DNA from: Thermotoga sp. Mc24
GTDB lineage: Bacteria; Thermotogota; Thermotogae; Thermotogales; Thermotogaceae
Assembly (NCBI RefSeq): GCF_000784835.1
Contig: NZ_JSFH01000012.1
Coordinates: 248,001 to 312,000, forward strand
Direction: 5' to 3'
Length of the DNA stretch: 64,000 nt
Both the position numbers and the translations under genes were made by a program. The notes under the pieces were generated by a model. The model saw nothing but the letters and a program-made list of their open reading frames with translations. It ran no database searches and was not told where the DNA came from. Each line of letters starts with the position of its first letter. Positions within the stretch are counted from its first letter, which is position 1. Below, piece after piece: positions 1-9,836 of the stretch.

Positions 1-707
1 GATCTCCCCATCACACAGCGTCGACCGTCTCCATCATCGGTGGCGGCACCAACCCAAGACCCGGTGAGATTTCCCTCGCACACAACGGTGTTCTGTTCCT
101 CGATGAACTGCCGGAATTCAAAAGAGACGTGCTGGAAGCGTTGAGACAGCCTCTCGAAGAAGGCATCGTCACGGTTGCCAGAGCGAAGTTCACCGTCACC
201 TACCCCGCTCGCTTCATGCTGGTCGGTGCCATGAATCCCTGTCCCTGTGGAAATCTTGGAGACCCGAAACAACCCTGTGTCTGCTCTCCCAGAGACATCA
301 TGAGGTACAGAAAGAAAATCTCAGGTCCTCTTCTGGACAGGATGGATCTGGTGATCAACGTTCCGAAGCTCTCCTTCGAGGAAATGATGAAAAAACCCGA
401 AGGAGAGAAAAGCTCTTCAATCAGAGAGCGGGTGATTAAGGCGAGGGAGATACAGAAAAGACGTTTCAGGGATACTCATATTTCCTGCAATTCACAGATG
501 TCTCACAGAATGCTGAGGAGGTTTGTCCAGCTGGACGAGAAGAGTGAGGACCTCCTGAAGAGATACGTGGAAAGATACGGACTGTCGGGTAGAAAGATCG
601 ATAAAGTTCTGAAGATCTCACGAACAATAGCGGATCTGGAAGGTTCGAGCAGTGTAGAAATGAGTCACCTCGCAGAAGCGCTTCAGTACAGGTTCAGAGA
701 GAGTTAG
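1..707 (+). CDS. comM: YifB/ComM-like Mg-chelatase-family AAA+ ATPase, 3' part only
   Basis: The gene is cut by the window edge; reading is open from base 3. The first residues give PHHTAS, then GGG-x4-PGEISLAHNGVLFLDELPEF, the Walker B and presensor region of the ComM/YifB family. A cysteine cluster follows (NPCPCGN and a later CVC), then a C-terminal helical lid domain. ComM homologues are hexameric helicases that extend branch migration during natural transformation; others are annotated as Mg-chelatase subunit ChlI-like. The stop overlaps the stop of the convergent fliJ by 4 nt. The family call is firm; the transformation role here is inferred. Confidence 0.9.
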   Translation, partial: SPHHTASTVSIIGGGTNPRPGEISLAHNGVLFLDELPEFKRDVLEALRQPLEEGIVTVARAKFTVTYPARFMLVGAMNPCPCGNLGDPKQPCVCSPRDIMRYRKKISGPLLDRMDLVINVPKLSFEEMMKKPEGEKSSSIRERVIKAREIQKRRFRDTHISCNSQMSHRMLRRFVQLDEKSEDLLKRYVERYGLSGRKIDKVLKISRTIADLEGSSSVEMSHLAEALQYRFRES

Positions 708-1138
708 CTTTCCCACCAGAATTTCCTCTCCGCTATTTCATCCATGGTCTTCCTTTCTTTGAGGTTTTCCTCACGAAAGTACTCTCGCATCTTTCTTTCT
801 TTTAATTTTTCAAGAATCTTTCTCTCCTTCATTTTTTCAAAAAGTTTACTTCTCGTTTTTTCCTGTTCCTTCATCAGTTCAGAAAGTTCACTTTGCTTTT
901 TTTTGATCTCTTCTTCATAAAACATCATCTGCATCTCCATATTCAGGAGATCTTCCTTTCTGAGAACCTTTTTGTGAAGAAAATTACTTTCTATTCGCTT
1001 CTTTTCAGCGGAAAGTTGTTGTATAATTCTCTGGGTATTTTCCACTTTTTCATTGATTTTTGAGAGATCGTTTTTCAAAGTTTCTTCTTCCTTTCTTCGA
1101 ACATCGTATATTCTCTGAAGTCTAAATCTAAAAGGCAC
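704..1138 (-). CDS. fliJ: FliJ-like flagellar export chaperone
   Basis: This 144-residue protein is almost entirely charged coiled coil. It begins with the PFRFRLQRIYDVR pattern of FliJ and ends with EKLKER-x4-YFREEN-x3-RKTMDEIAERK, the FliJ C-terminal signature. FliJ binds the export gate FlhA and the ATPase ring and escorts minor filament and hook proteins in flagellar type III export. The start is GTG at 1138, preceded on the minus strand by GGGGTGAT. It is a lone flagellar gene here, tail to tail with comM and divergent from the uracil-DNA glycosylase. Length matches the family (about 145). Confidence 0.85.
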   Translation of the reverse strand: MPFRFRLQRIYDVRRKEEETLKNDLSKINEKVENTQRIIQQLSAEKKRIESNFLHKKVLRKEDLLNMEMQMMFYEEEIKKKQSELSELMKEQEKTRSKLFEKMKERKILEKLKERKMREYFREENLKERKTMDEIAERKFWWES

Positions 1139-1161
1139 GAATCATCACCCCAATAAGATTT

Positions 1162-1190
1162 TTGGAAAAATTTATAGTGGATGATAAAAT
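1162..1190 (+). promoter_or_regulatory. Sigma-A type promoter of the udg operon
   Basis: TTGGAA (1162-1167), a 17-base spacer and TAAAAT (1185-1190) lie in the AT-rich gap between divergent fliJ and the uracil-DNA glycosylase gene. The TTG start of that gene lies about 58 bases downstream of the -10 box. Inferred from sequence only. Confidence 0.6.
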
Positions 1191-1247
1191 TAAGTAAGGT
1201 TCTGATAATTTCCAGAAATATTTTACCAGAATCCGGGGGAGAAAGGC

Positions 1248-1829
1248 TTGTATACAAGGGAAGAACTCATGGAGATAGTGTCAGAGAGAGTGAAAAAGTG
1301 TACGGCTTGCCCACTTCATCTGAATAGGACAAACGTTGTCGTAGGAGAAGGAAATCTGGATACGAGGATCGTTTTTGTGGGAGAAGGACCGGGAGAGGAA
1401 GAAGACAAGACGGGAAGACCTTTCGTCGGAAGAGCGGGAATGCTTCTGACGGAGCTACTCAGAGAATCAGGTATCAGAAGAGAAGATGTTTACATATGCA
1501 ACGTTGTGAAATGCAGGCCTCCCAACAACAGAACACCCACTCCTGAAGAACAGGCGGCATGTGGACATTTTTTACTCGCTCAGATCGAAATCATCAACCC
1601 AGATGTGATAGTTGCTCTCGGAGCCACGGCATTGTCTTTCCTCATGGATGGGAAAAAGGTATCCATAACCAAAATCAGAGGAAATCCCATCGACTGGCTC
1701 GCAGGAAAAAAGGTCATTCCAACATTCCATCCGAGTTATCTTCTGAGAAATAGAAGTAATGAACTCAGAAAGATCGTTCTTGAGGATATTGAGAAAGCAA
1801 AAAGTTTCATAAAGAAGGAGGGTCGATAG
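1248..1829 (+). CDS. udg: Family 4 uracil-DNA glycosylase (thermostable, [4Fe-4S])
   Basis: This enzyme removes uracil formed by cytosine deamination and starts base-excision repair. The 193 residues show cluster cysteines C18-x2-C21, C89 and C105, motif A GEGPGEEED at about 46, and the HPSYLLRN motif near the C-terminus. All are hallmarks of the thermostable family 4 described from T. maritima and Archaeoglobus. The start is TTG at 1248, five bases or so behind GGGGGAGAAAGG. It heads an operon with the regulator at 1831 (one base between stop and start). An ORF of about 80 residues opposite it is a shadow. Confidence 0.95.
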   Translation: MYTREELMEIVSERVKKCTACPLHLNRTNVVVGEGNLDTRIVFVGEGPGEEEDKTGRPFVGRAGMLLTELLRESGIRREDVYICNVVKCRPPNNRTPTPEEQAACGHFLLAQIEIINPDVIVALGATALSFLMDGKKVSITKIRGNPIDWLAGKKVIPTFHPSYLLRNRSNELRKIVLEDIEKAKSFIKKEGR

Positions 1830-1830
1830 C

Positions 1831-2349
1831 ATGCCAAGAGGAAGAAAGAAAACCCTGACACCTGCGCTCGAAGATTACCTTGCGGTGATTCAGGAGATAC
1901 TTCAGAAACAACCCGCGGCGAGGGTGAGCACCATCGCGAGAAAGATGGGTGTGAGCCTTCCAAGTGTGACAAACGCCATGAAAAGACTGGCAGAACTCGA
2001 ATACGTCGAATACGAGAAGTACGGATACATAACCCTTACCGAGAAGGGAAAAAGAAGAGCAAGATCGTTGAGAGGTTCTCAGAACAGACTCAGAAACTTT
2101 TTCTTCTACGTGATGGGAATACCTTCGCCCACCGCGGAAAAACTCGCGCGTCATTTCTCACACTTCCTGGATACAAAAACGAGAGAAAGATTCAAGAGAT
2201 TTTACGACATAATGGTGAATTTCGATGAGAGCAAGGTGCAGGAACTGAAGGAATTCCTCGAAGAGAGCAGAAGACTTGTGAACGTTCAGGAAATCCCTGA
2301 AGAAGCCAGAATTATGGAAGAAGATGAAGAAGAGGAGGCTCAACCATGA
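1831..2349 (+). CDS. DtxR/MntR-like winged-helix metal-dependent regulator
   Basis: The 172-residue protein has an N-terminal winged helix (about 8-75): helices around LEDYLAVIQEI and RVSTIARKMGVSLPSVTNAMKRL, then a wing ending GYITLTEKGKRRA. A dimerisation-like helical part follows, similar to iron-dependent repressors of the DtxR/IdeR/MntR group. The metal-site residues are less clear than in DtxR, there is no SH3-like third domain, and the C-terminus is very acidic (a run of Asp/Glu). It probably senses Fe or Mn, but the metal is not proven. It overlaps the next start by 4 nt (ATGA), so it is cotranscribed with the epimerase. Confidence 0.75.
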   Translation: MPRGRKKTLTPALEDYLAVIQEILQKQPAARVSTIARKMGVSLPSVTNAMKRLAELEYVEYEKYGYITLTEKGKRRARSLRGSQNRLRNFFFYVMGIPSPTAEKLARHFSHFLDTKTRERFKRFYDIMVNFDESKVQELKEFLEESRRLVNVQEIPEEARIMEEDEEEEAQP

Positions 2350-3275
2350 ACGTTCTGGTAACAGGCGGAGCGGGCTTCATAGGATCCCACGTGGTGGACA
2401 AACTGATAGAAAACGGATACGGCGTCATTGTGGTGGACAATCTATCCTCTGGAAAGGTCGAAAACCTCAACAGAAACGCGCTGTTTTATGAACAGAGTAT
2501 AGAGGACGAAGAAATGATGGAGCGGATCTTCTCTCTGCACAGACCCGAGTATGTCTTTCACCTCGCCGCTCAGGCTAGTGTCGCCATCTCCGTTAGGGAA
2601 CCTGTCAGAGACGCGGAAACGAACATCATTGGATCTCTTGTGCTTCTTGAAAAATCCATCAAGCACGGTGTTAAAAAATTCATTTTTTCATCCACCGGTG
2701 GGGCTATATACGGAGAGAATGTGAAGGTCTTTCCAACACCAGAGACGGAGACACCTCATCCGATATCACCTTACGGTATTGCGAAGTACAGCATCGAGAT
2801 GTACCTGGAATTCTTCGCAAGAGAGTACGGGCTGAAGTACACAGTCCTCAGATACGCCAACGTTTACGGGCCAAGACAGGATCCGTACGGTGAAGCGGGC
2901 GTGGTGGCCATCTTCACTGAAAGGATGCTCAGGGGAGAGGAAGTTCACATATTCGGTGATGGAGAGTACGTCAGAGACTACGTTTACGTTGATGACGTAG
3001 TCAGAGCGAATCTTCTCGCCATGGAGAAAGGCGACAACGAAGTCTTCAACATAGGAACGGGAAGGGGCACGACCGTGAACCAGCTCTTCAAACTGCTGAA
3101 AGAGATCACTGGCTACGATAAAGAGCCCGTCTATAAACCACCGCGTAAGGGCGACGTGAGAAAGAGCATTCTCGATTACACGAAGGCGAAGGAAAAACTC
3201 GGCTGGGAACCCAAAGTTTCCCTTGAGGAGGGATTGAAGCTCACCGTTGAGTATTTCAGAAAAACCCTTGAATGA
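2346..3275 (+). CDS. NAD-dependent sugar-nucleotide epimerase (UDP-glucose 4-epimerase-like, extended SDR)
   Basis: This is a Rossmann protein of 309 residues. [11 protein letters not shown] at 6-16 binds NAD; the SSTGG motif and YGIAKY (the Y-x3-K catalytic pair) follow, and the C-terminal part has [15 protein letters not shown], typical of GalE, WbpP and related epimerases. It would interconvert UDP-glucose and UDP-galactose or the N-acetyl forms. Substrate choice cannot be read from sequence. The start overlaps the regulator, and the end overlaps the RarA fusion by 29 nt. Confidence 0.88.
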   Translation: MNVLVTGGAGFIGSHVVDKLIENGYGVIVVDNLSSGKVENLNRNALFYEQSIEDEEMMERIFSLHRPEYVFHLAAQASVAISVREPVRDAETNIIGSLVLLEKSIKHGVKKFIFSSTGGAIYGENVKVFPTPETETPHPISPYGIAKYSIEMYLEFFAREYGLKYTVLRYANVYGPRQDPYGEAGVVAIFTERMLRGEEVHIFGDGEYVRDYVYVDDVVRANLLAMEKGDNEVFNIGTGRGTTVNQLFKLLKEITGYDKEPVYKPPRKGDVRKSILDYTKAKEKLGWEPKVSLEEGLKLTVEYFRKTLE

Positions 3276-5046
3276 ACTGCTCAGGCCGAAAGATTTCGAG
3301 GATTTCGTCGGTCAGGATCATATATTCGGCGATAAAGGGATTCTCCGGCGAACTTTAAAAACAGGCAACATGTTCTCCTCCATCCTTTATGGACCACCGG
3401 GGTCTGGTAAGACCTCGGTTTTTTCACTGCTGAAAAGGTATTTCAACGGCGAGGTAGTTTATCTGAGCTCCACCGTTCACGGGGTTTCTGAAATAAAGAA
3501 CGTTCTCAAAAGAGGAGAACAGCTGAGAAAATACGGAAAAAAACTGCTTCTTTTTCTCGATGAAATACACCGCCTGAACAAAAACCAGCAGATGGTCTTG
3601 GTTTCCCATGTTGAACGAGGAGACATCGTACTGGTTGCGACAACAACTGAAAACCCAAGTTTTGCCATCGTACCCGCACTTCTCTCAAGATGCAGGATTC
3701 TTTACTTCAAAAAACTCTCTGACGAGGACCTGATGAAGATCTTGAAAAAAGCAACAGAGGTTCTCAACATCGATCTGGAAGAAACGGTAGAGAAAGCCAT
3801 AGTAAGGTATTCCGAAGGAGACGCCAGGAAACTCTTGAACACCCTGGAGATCGTCCACCAGGCGTTCAAAAACAAGAGGGCAACTCTTGAAGATCTGGAA
3901 ACTCTGCTGGGAAATGTGAGCGGGTACACGAAGGAATCACACTACGATTTCGCTTCAGCCTTTATAAAGAGTATGAGGGGTAGCGATCCAAACGCCGCCG
4001 TTTACTACCTCGTCAAGATGATAGAGATGGGAGAAGACCCGCGATTCATAGCACGAAGAATGATCATATTCGCCAGCGAAGACGTTGGACTCGCCGACCC
4101 AAACGCTCTACATATCGCCGTTTCGACCTCCATCGCTGTCGAACACGTGGGACTTCCCGAATGCTTGATGAACCTTGTAGAGTGTGCCATCTACCTTTCC
4201 CTCGCTCCCAAGAGCAATTCTGTTTATCTTGCAATGAAAAAGGCCCAGGAACTTCTTGTGGAGGACGTACCGCTTTTTTTGAGAAATCCCGTCACCGAAG
4301 AAATGAAAAAGCGTGGATACGGAGAAAGGTATCTTTATCCCCATGATTTCGGTGGTTTCGTGAAAACGAACTATCTTCCAGAAAAGTTGAAAGGTGAGGT
4401 CATCTTCCAGCCAAAAAGAGTAGGTTTTGAGGAAGAACTCTTTGAAAGGCTCAAACGTCTTTGGCCCGAGAAGTACGGGGGTGAAAGTATGGCCGAAGTG
4501 AGAAAAGAACTGGAATACAAAGGGAAAAAGATCAGAATCGTAAAGGGAGACATCACAAGAGAAGAAGCGGACGCCATAGTGAACGCGGCGAACGAATATC
4601 TGAAACACGGAGGAGGAGTAGCGGGAGCGATCGTGAGAGCAGGTGGAAGCGTTATTCAGGAGGAAAGCGACAGGATCGTTCAGGAGCGTGGAAGAATTCC
4701 GACAGGCGAAGCGGTGGTAACCGGCGCTGGAAAGCTGAAGGCAAAATACGTGATTCACGCTGTGGGACCCGTTTGGAGAGGAGGCAGTCATGGAGAGGAC
4801 GAACTCCTCTACAAAGCAGTTTACAACGCACTCCTTCGAGCTCACGAACTGAAATTGAAAAGCATCTCAATGCCTGCCATCAGCACAGGAATCTTCGGAT
4901 TTCCGAAAGAAAGAGCGGTGGGAATCTTTTCAAAGGCAATAAAAGATTTCATCGATCAACATCCGGATACCGCTCTGGAAGAAATCCGCATATGCAATAT
5001 AGACGAGGAAACAACGAAAATTTTCGAAGAAAAGTTCAGCGTTTGA
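3247..5046 (+). CDS. rarA: RarA/MgsA-type AAA+ ATPase fused to a C-terminal macro domain
   Basis: Residues 1-410 are a RarA/MgsA/WRNIP1 clamp-loader-like ATPase. Walker A is GPPGSGKT at 49-56, Walker [10 protein letters not shown] at about 103-111, sensor 1 ATTTENPSF, and a helical tetramer domain follows. Such proteins act at stalled replication forks. Residues 415-599 are a macro domain ([40 protein letters not shown]) that binds ADP-ribose or related ligands. The start is taken as TTG 3247, inside the epimerase gene. The best upstream Shine-Dalgarno (GAGGAGGG, 3224-3231) is about 15 bases away, so the start is not certain. ATG 4489 has its own GGGGGTGA site and could give the macro domain alone. 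A terminator follows at 5057. Confidence 0.93.
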   Translation: MSISEKPLNELLRPKDFEDFVGQDHIFGDKGILRRTLKTGNMFSSILYGPPGSGKTSVFSLLKRYFNGEVVYLSSTVHGVSEIKNVLKRGEQLRKYGKKLLLFLDEIHRLNKNQQMVLVSHVERGDIVLVATTTENPSFAIVPALLSRCRILYFKKLSDEDLMKILKKATEVLNIDLEETVEKAIVRYSEGDARKLLNTLEIVHQAFKNKRATLEDLETLLGNVSGYTKESHYDFASAFIKSMRGSDPNAAVYYLVKMIEMGEDPRFIARRMIIFASEDVGLADPNALHIAVSTSIAVEHVGLPECLMNLVECAIYLSLAPKSNSVYLAMKKAQELLVEDVPLFLRNPVTEEMKKRGYGERYLYPHDFGGFVKTNYLPEKLKGEVIFQPKRVGFEEELFERLKRLWPEKYGGESMAEVRKELEYKGKKIRIVKGDITREEADAIVNAANEYLKHGGGVAGAIVRAGGSVIQEESDRIVQERGRIPTGEAVVTGAGKLKAKYVIHAVGPVWRGGSHGEDELLYKAVYNALLRAHELKLKSISMPAISTGIFGFPKERAVGIFSKAIKDFIDQHPDTALEEIRICNIDEETTKIFEEKFSV

Positions 5047-5056
5047 TGAAACCAAA

Positions 5057-5084
5057 AGAAGGGGCAAACGCCCCTTCTTTTTTT
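5057..5084 (+). terminator. Rho-independent terminator after the RarA-macro gene
   Basis: A perfect stem AGAAGGGGC / GCCCCTTCT with loop AAAC is followed by seven T. It closes the plus-strand udg operon. Confidence 0.9.
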
Positions 5085-5189
5085 AAGACCTCTGAGGAAG
5101 TATTGAATCAACTCAAACGAGTTCTTGGATCTATTCCGCAACAGATTTCCATACCTGAAAGGAACTATTGATATTTTCATCATACCACA

Positions 5190-5226
5190 GAAAGTAAAAA
5201 AAGTAAAGGGGGCCTTTGGCCCCCTT
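5190..5226 (-). terminator. Rho-independent terminator after groEL
   Basis: Read on the minus strand, AAGGGGGCC - AAA - GGCCCCCTT (5206-5226) is followed by a T-rich tract broken by AC. It lies 9 bases after the groEL stop. Between the two terminators (5085-5189) I see no supported gene. Confidence 0.9.
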
Positions 5227-5234
5227 GTTATCAT

Positions 5235-6854
<1,620 letters not shown>

Positions 6855-6865
6855 TCACACCTCCC

Positions 6866-7144
6866 TCACTCTTCGATTTTCGCGAGTATGTCGTTCACAT
6901 CAATGATGATGTAATCCTCATCATCGATCTTTATTTCTGTACCCGCGTATTTGGAGTAAATAACCTTGTCTCCAACTTTGATGTCGAATTTTTCGTCGTC
7001 ATCGATCTTTCCCACGGCTACGACCTCTGCCTTCATCGGTTTCTCTTTTGCGGAATCTGGAAGAACGATTCCTCCCTCAGTCTTCTTTTCCTCTTTGATG
7101 GGCTTGATGAGAAGCCTTTCACCGAGAGGTATCACTTTCATCAT
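6866..7144 (-). CDS. groS: Co-chaperonin GroES (Hsp10)
   Basis: The protein has 92 residues. [11 protein letters not shown], the flexible GroEL-binding loop [19 protein letters not shown] and the signature [14 protein letters not shown] are all present. It caps the GroEL ring. It is first in the heat-shock operon; ATG 7144 follows GAAGGAGGGATGATG, giving a strong ribosome site. Confidence 0.99.
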   Translation of the reverse strand: MMKVIPLGERLLIKPIKEEKKTEGGIVLPDSAKEKPMKAEVVAVGKIDDDEKFDIKVGDKVIYSKYAGTEIKIDDEDYIIIDVNDILAKIEE

Positions 7145-7165
7145 CCATCCCTCCTTCGTAGATTT

Positions 7166-7192
7166 TTAGCACTCTCATCGTTCGACTGCTAA
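7166..7192 (-). promoter_or_regulatory. CIRCE operator for HrcA, upstream of groES-groEL
   Basis: TTAGCACTC (7166-7174), nine bases and GACTGCTAA (7184-7192) match the CIRCE consensus TTAGCACTC-N9-GAGTGCTAA with one mismatch. It spans the expected transcription start of the groESL promoter, so bound HrcA repressor would block transcription at normal temperature. HrcA itself is not in this window. Confidence 0.93.
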
Positions 7193-7196
7193 TATA

Positions 7197-7225
7197 AATA
7201 TACTACTTTTTACGAGCCTCTTCAA
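7197..7225 (-). promoter_or_regulatory. groESL promoter
   Basis: On the minus strand TTGAAG (7225-7220), a 17-base spacer and TATATT (7202-7197). The start of transcription would fall near 7190, inside the right arm of CIRCE. Confidence 0.8.
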
Positions 7226-7305
7226 GGGATATTGATTAAGAAAAACGAACACAAACTCAACATTATCGTTAATAATGGGTAAACAATGAGTCAAAGAGGT
7301 TGAAG

Positions 7306-7332
7306 AAAAGTAAAAAGGCGCTTGAAGCGCCC
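7306..7332 (-). terminator. Rho-independent terminator of tmRNA
   Basis: On the minus strand GGCGC - TTCAA - GCGCC followed by TTTTTACTTTTC, starting 7 bases beyond the CCA end of tmRNA. Confidence 0.85.
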
Positions 7333-7338
7333 TTTTTC

Positions 7339-7695
7339 TGGTGGAGGCGGGGGGATTCGAACCCCCGTCCGAAGATGGAGGCCCCTGGGCTTCTCCGAGC
7401 GCAGCCCGTGTTTTCGATTTCAGGGGGGACCCCCCACGGGCAGGGTGTCCTCTCCCACAGCCTTCCTGAAATTTCCCGATTCAGGCCGGAAGGCGAAGCC
7501 TGAATCGGTAGGCTGGATATCTCACGCCCTCTTCCGAAGCCCAGCCAACTTCGGAGAGGACGGCCGCCTATCTATTAGGCGGCAACAGCAACAGGTTCGT
7601 TGGCACTTATTCTTTGTTCCACCTTTTTTACGAGGAGGTGGAGACCTCGGCTCGCTTCCCAGGGGACTCCATCCCCGTCGAACCCGTTCGCCCCC
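7339..7695 (-). ncRNA. ssrA: tmRNA (transfer-messenger RNA, ssrA)
   Basis: The 357-nt RNA rescues stalled ribosomes and tags the unfinished protein. The 5' end GGGGGCGAACGGGTTCGACG pairs with the 3' end CCGCCTCCACCA. The tRNA-like part has a T arm GGGGGTTCGAATCCCCC and the CCA is encoded. Resume frame 7604-7575 (minus) reads GCC AAC GAA CCT GTT GCT GTT GCC GCC TAA, that is ANEPVAVAA. Long GC-rich helices between the tag and the 3' half are the pseudoknots. It is the one-piece form. It stands alone between two divergent units, with its own terminator. The Ala-type G-U wobble region should be present in the acceptor arm but I did not fold the RNA. Confidence 0.97.
7575..7604 (-). other. tmRNA tag-peptide reading frame (ANEPVAVAA)
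   Basis: Ten codons on the minus strand, starting at resume codon GCC and ending in TAA. The tag ends VAVAA, the hydrophobic tail that ClpXP and similar proteases recognise. Confidence 0.95.
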
Positions 7696-7715
7696 TGGTT
7701 TATCAATCCATCTTT

Positions 7716-7735
7716 ATTATACCACCTTTATTATA
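7716..7735 (-). promoter_or_regulatory. Tandem -10 boxes of the tmRNA promoter
   Basis: Two TATAAT hexamers on the minus strand (7735-7730 and 7721-7716) lie in a direct repeat of about 14 bases. The nearer one is 21 bases before the mature 5' end, which implies a short leader removed by RNase P. A TTGGAA at 7756-7751 is only 15 bases from the farther box. Confidence 0.6.
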
Positions 7736-7759
7736 CCACTGTTCAGACTCTTCCAAATG

Positions 7760-7787
7760 TCGGAAGGTTCAGGGTATGTTGTATAAT
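7760..7787 (+). promoter_or_regulatory. Probable promoter of the peptide ABC transporter operon
   Basis: TATAAT at 7782-7787 with a weak TCGGAA -35 box 16 bases upstream. It lies 45 bases before the GTG start at 7832. A small inverted repeat CTTCC-N7-GGAAG (7750-7766) overlaps the -35 region and might be a regulator site. Confidence 0.45.
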
Positions 7788-7831
7788 CATATGAAGATAC
7801 ATACCCAATTTACGACCAGGAGGTGTACCAG

Positions 7832-8869
7832 GTGACCGCATACATCATACGAAGACTTCTGCTCTTGCCCCTGATTCTCTTAGGAGTAACTTTCATCGTC
7901 TTCTCGATGATCCAGTCCCTCGGGCCGGACAAATTGCTCGCAGCGTACGTTAACCCGAACATGCTGGACAAATTAACGCCCGAGCAAATGGACGCTCTGA
8001 AGGAGAAGTACGGCTTGAACGACTTTTTCGTTGTGAGATACGTCAAATGGCTCTCAAACACTCTGAGAGGTGATCTCGGGTGGTCCCTTGTTGGGAAAGA
8101 ACCGGTGAAAGATGCTCTTTTGAGAAGACTCCCATACACCGTTGAACTTGCGCTTTACGCCATCTTCCCTGTTGTATTTGTTGGAATATGGCTCGGTGTG
8201 AAGGCTGCGGTTCACAGAGGAAAATTCCTCGATCATTTCATAAGAATCTTCGCCGTGGTTGGCTGGTCTTTTCCTGATTTCGTCTTTGGATTGCTCGTTC
8301 TGATGATCTTTTACAGTATACTGAACTGGCTTCCTCCTGGGAATCTGAGTATGTGGGCTGAAGAAGTGATCAAATCTCCGGAGTTTCATCGCTACACAAA
8401 GCTCGTTACAATAGACGCGCTTTTGAACGGCAGATTGGACATCTTCTGGGATGGTCTGAAACACCTCATAGGTCCCATCATAACGCTTTCGTGGCTCTGG
8501 TGGGCGTATCTTCTGAGAATCACCAGGTCGAGCATGCTGGAAGTCCTGAACAAAGAATACGTGAGAACCGCCAGGGCAAAGGGTCTTCCTGAAGATGTGG
8601 TTATAAACAAACACGCCAGAAGAAACGCTTTGATTCCGGTTACCACGGTCGCCGGTGGTATGATCATCGGCCTCTTCTCCGGTACCGTGATCGTGGAAAC
8701 GGTCTTCAACAGAACGGGTGTGGGAAGCTTCACCGCGCAGGCAGCCCTGCAACTCGATTACGCCTCGGTGATGGCTTCTGCGTTGTTTTTCTCAACAATT
8801 CTTGTTGTTGGAAATCTCATAATAGATATCCTGTACGCCCTTATAGACCCCAGAATAAGACTTGGATGA
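7832..8869 (+). CDS. ABC transporter permease, DppB/OppB family
   Basis: This is the first of the two membrane subunits of a peptide- or oligosaccharide-type importer. The 345 residues have an N-terminal membrane helix (IIRRLLLLPLILLGVTFIVF), about six segments in all, and the cytoplasmic loop EYVRTARAKGLPEDVVINKHA that docks the ATPase (EAA motif). An earlier in-frame GTG at 7823 lies within the Shine-Dalgarno GGAGGTG, so GTG 7832, six bases behind it, is chosen. In Thermotoga such clusters often carry sugars rather than peptides, so the substrate is open. Confidence 0.9.
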   Translation: MTAYIIRRLLLLPLILLGVTFIVFSMIQSLGPDKLLAAYVNPNMLDKLTPEQMDALKEKYGLNDFFVVRYVKWLSNTLRGDLGWSLVGKEPVKDALLRRLPYTVELALYAIFPVVFVGIWLGVKAAVHRGKFLDHFIRIFAVVGWSFPDFVFGLLVLMIFYSILNWLPPGNLSMWAEEVIKSPEFHRYTKLVTIDALLNGRLDIFWDGLKHLIGPIITLSWLWWAYLLRITRSSMLEVLNKEYVRTARAKGLPEDVVINKHARRNALIPVTTVAGGMIIGLFSGTVIVETVFNRTGVGSFTAQAALQLDYASVMASALFFSTILVVGNLIIDILYALIDPRIRLG

Positions 8870-8882
8870 GAGGTGAAACGAC

Positions 8883-9824
8883 GTGAATCAGGAATTCAAA
8901 AGAATAATGAAGAGATTTTTTAGAGATCCATCCGCCATCATAGGGTTCTCTCTGGTGCTCTTCTTTGTGGTGATAGCCATTCTCGCGCCTGTTATAGCTC
9001 CTCCCATTCACCCGCTCACCAGAGCCAAGCTACCCGATCCTTACTTGATGCCCGTGGTGAGCTGGAATCAGAGCCCACAACCCCCTACCACGAAAGAGGA
9101 TGCCCTGGCGAAGAATCCCAACAGAGAACCTATACGCTGTGTTGATTATCATCCATTCGGTGTCATTGGTGGCCGTGATATTCTATACGGAATCGTCTGG
9201 GGCACAAGAACGGCTTTCAAGATAGGTCTCATAGTCACACTCGCAAGACTCCTGATAGGAGTGTTCATAGGTTCAATCTCAGGTTACTTTGGAGGATGGA
9301 TAGATGAGGTTCTCATGAGGATCACCGATATCTTTCTCTCTATTCCTTTCCTCATAGCGGCTGTTGTGCTGACAACCGTTCTCGGGACAGGTCTCGACAA
9401 GGTTATGATAGCGATGATCGTGTTTGGATGGATGGGAGCGGCAAGGCTCATCAGAGGAAACATTCTTCAGGTGAGGGAAGAACAATTCGTTCTGGCAGCG
9501 AAAGCAATAGGTGTGCCCGATTTTCTCATCATACTGAAACACGTTCTTCCGAATACCATTTTCCCCGTCCTGATATGGGCTTCCATGAACATGGGATCTC
9601 TCGTGATAACGGCCGCTGTGCTCAGTTTCTTGGGACTCGGTGCCCCCCAGGGATACGCCGACTGGGGATCCATCCTCAGTTACTCGAGAGACTGGATGAT
9701 GGAGATAGGAAAGCACTGGTACGCCCTCGTTTATCCCGGTACCGCTATGGTTCTCTTCGTTCTGGGATGGAATCTGCTGGGCGATGCGCTCAGAGACGCT
9801 TTCGATCCAAGGCTAAAATTCTAA
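8883..9824 (+). CDS. ABC transporter permease, DppC/OppC family
   Basis: The second membrane subunit has 313 residues. An N-terminal segment RDPSAIIGFSLVLFFVVIAILAP is followed by a large external loop (about 40-105) and five more segments. The EAA-like loop is EEQFVLAAKAIGVPDFLIILKHVLPN. The C-terminal GDALRDAFDPRLK is typical of DppC. The start is GTG 8883, behind GAGGTGA, 13 bases after the DppB-like gene. Confidence 0.92.
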   Translation: MNQEFKRIMKRFFRDPSAIIGFSLVLFFVVIAILAPVIAPPIHPLTRAKLPDPYLMPVVSWNQSPQPPTTKEDALAKNPNREPIRCVDYHPFGVIGGRDILYGIVWGTRTAFKIGLIVTLARLLIGVFIGSISGYFGGWIDEVLMRITDIFLSIPFLIAAVVLTTVLGTGLDKVMIAMIVFGWMGAARLIRGNILQVREEQFVLAAKAIGVPDFLIILKHVLPNTIFPVLIWASMNMGSLVITAAVLSFLGLGAPQGYADWGSILSYSRDWMMEIGKHWYALVYPGTAMVLFVLGWNLLGDALRDAFDPRLKF

Positions 9825-9836
9825 GGAGGGATCGAA

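Noticed and set aside
7339-7400. A separate tRNA at the end of tmRNA
   Set aside because: The acceptor/T arm is the tRNA-like part of tmRNA; there is no anticodon arm next to it.
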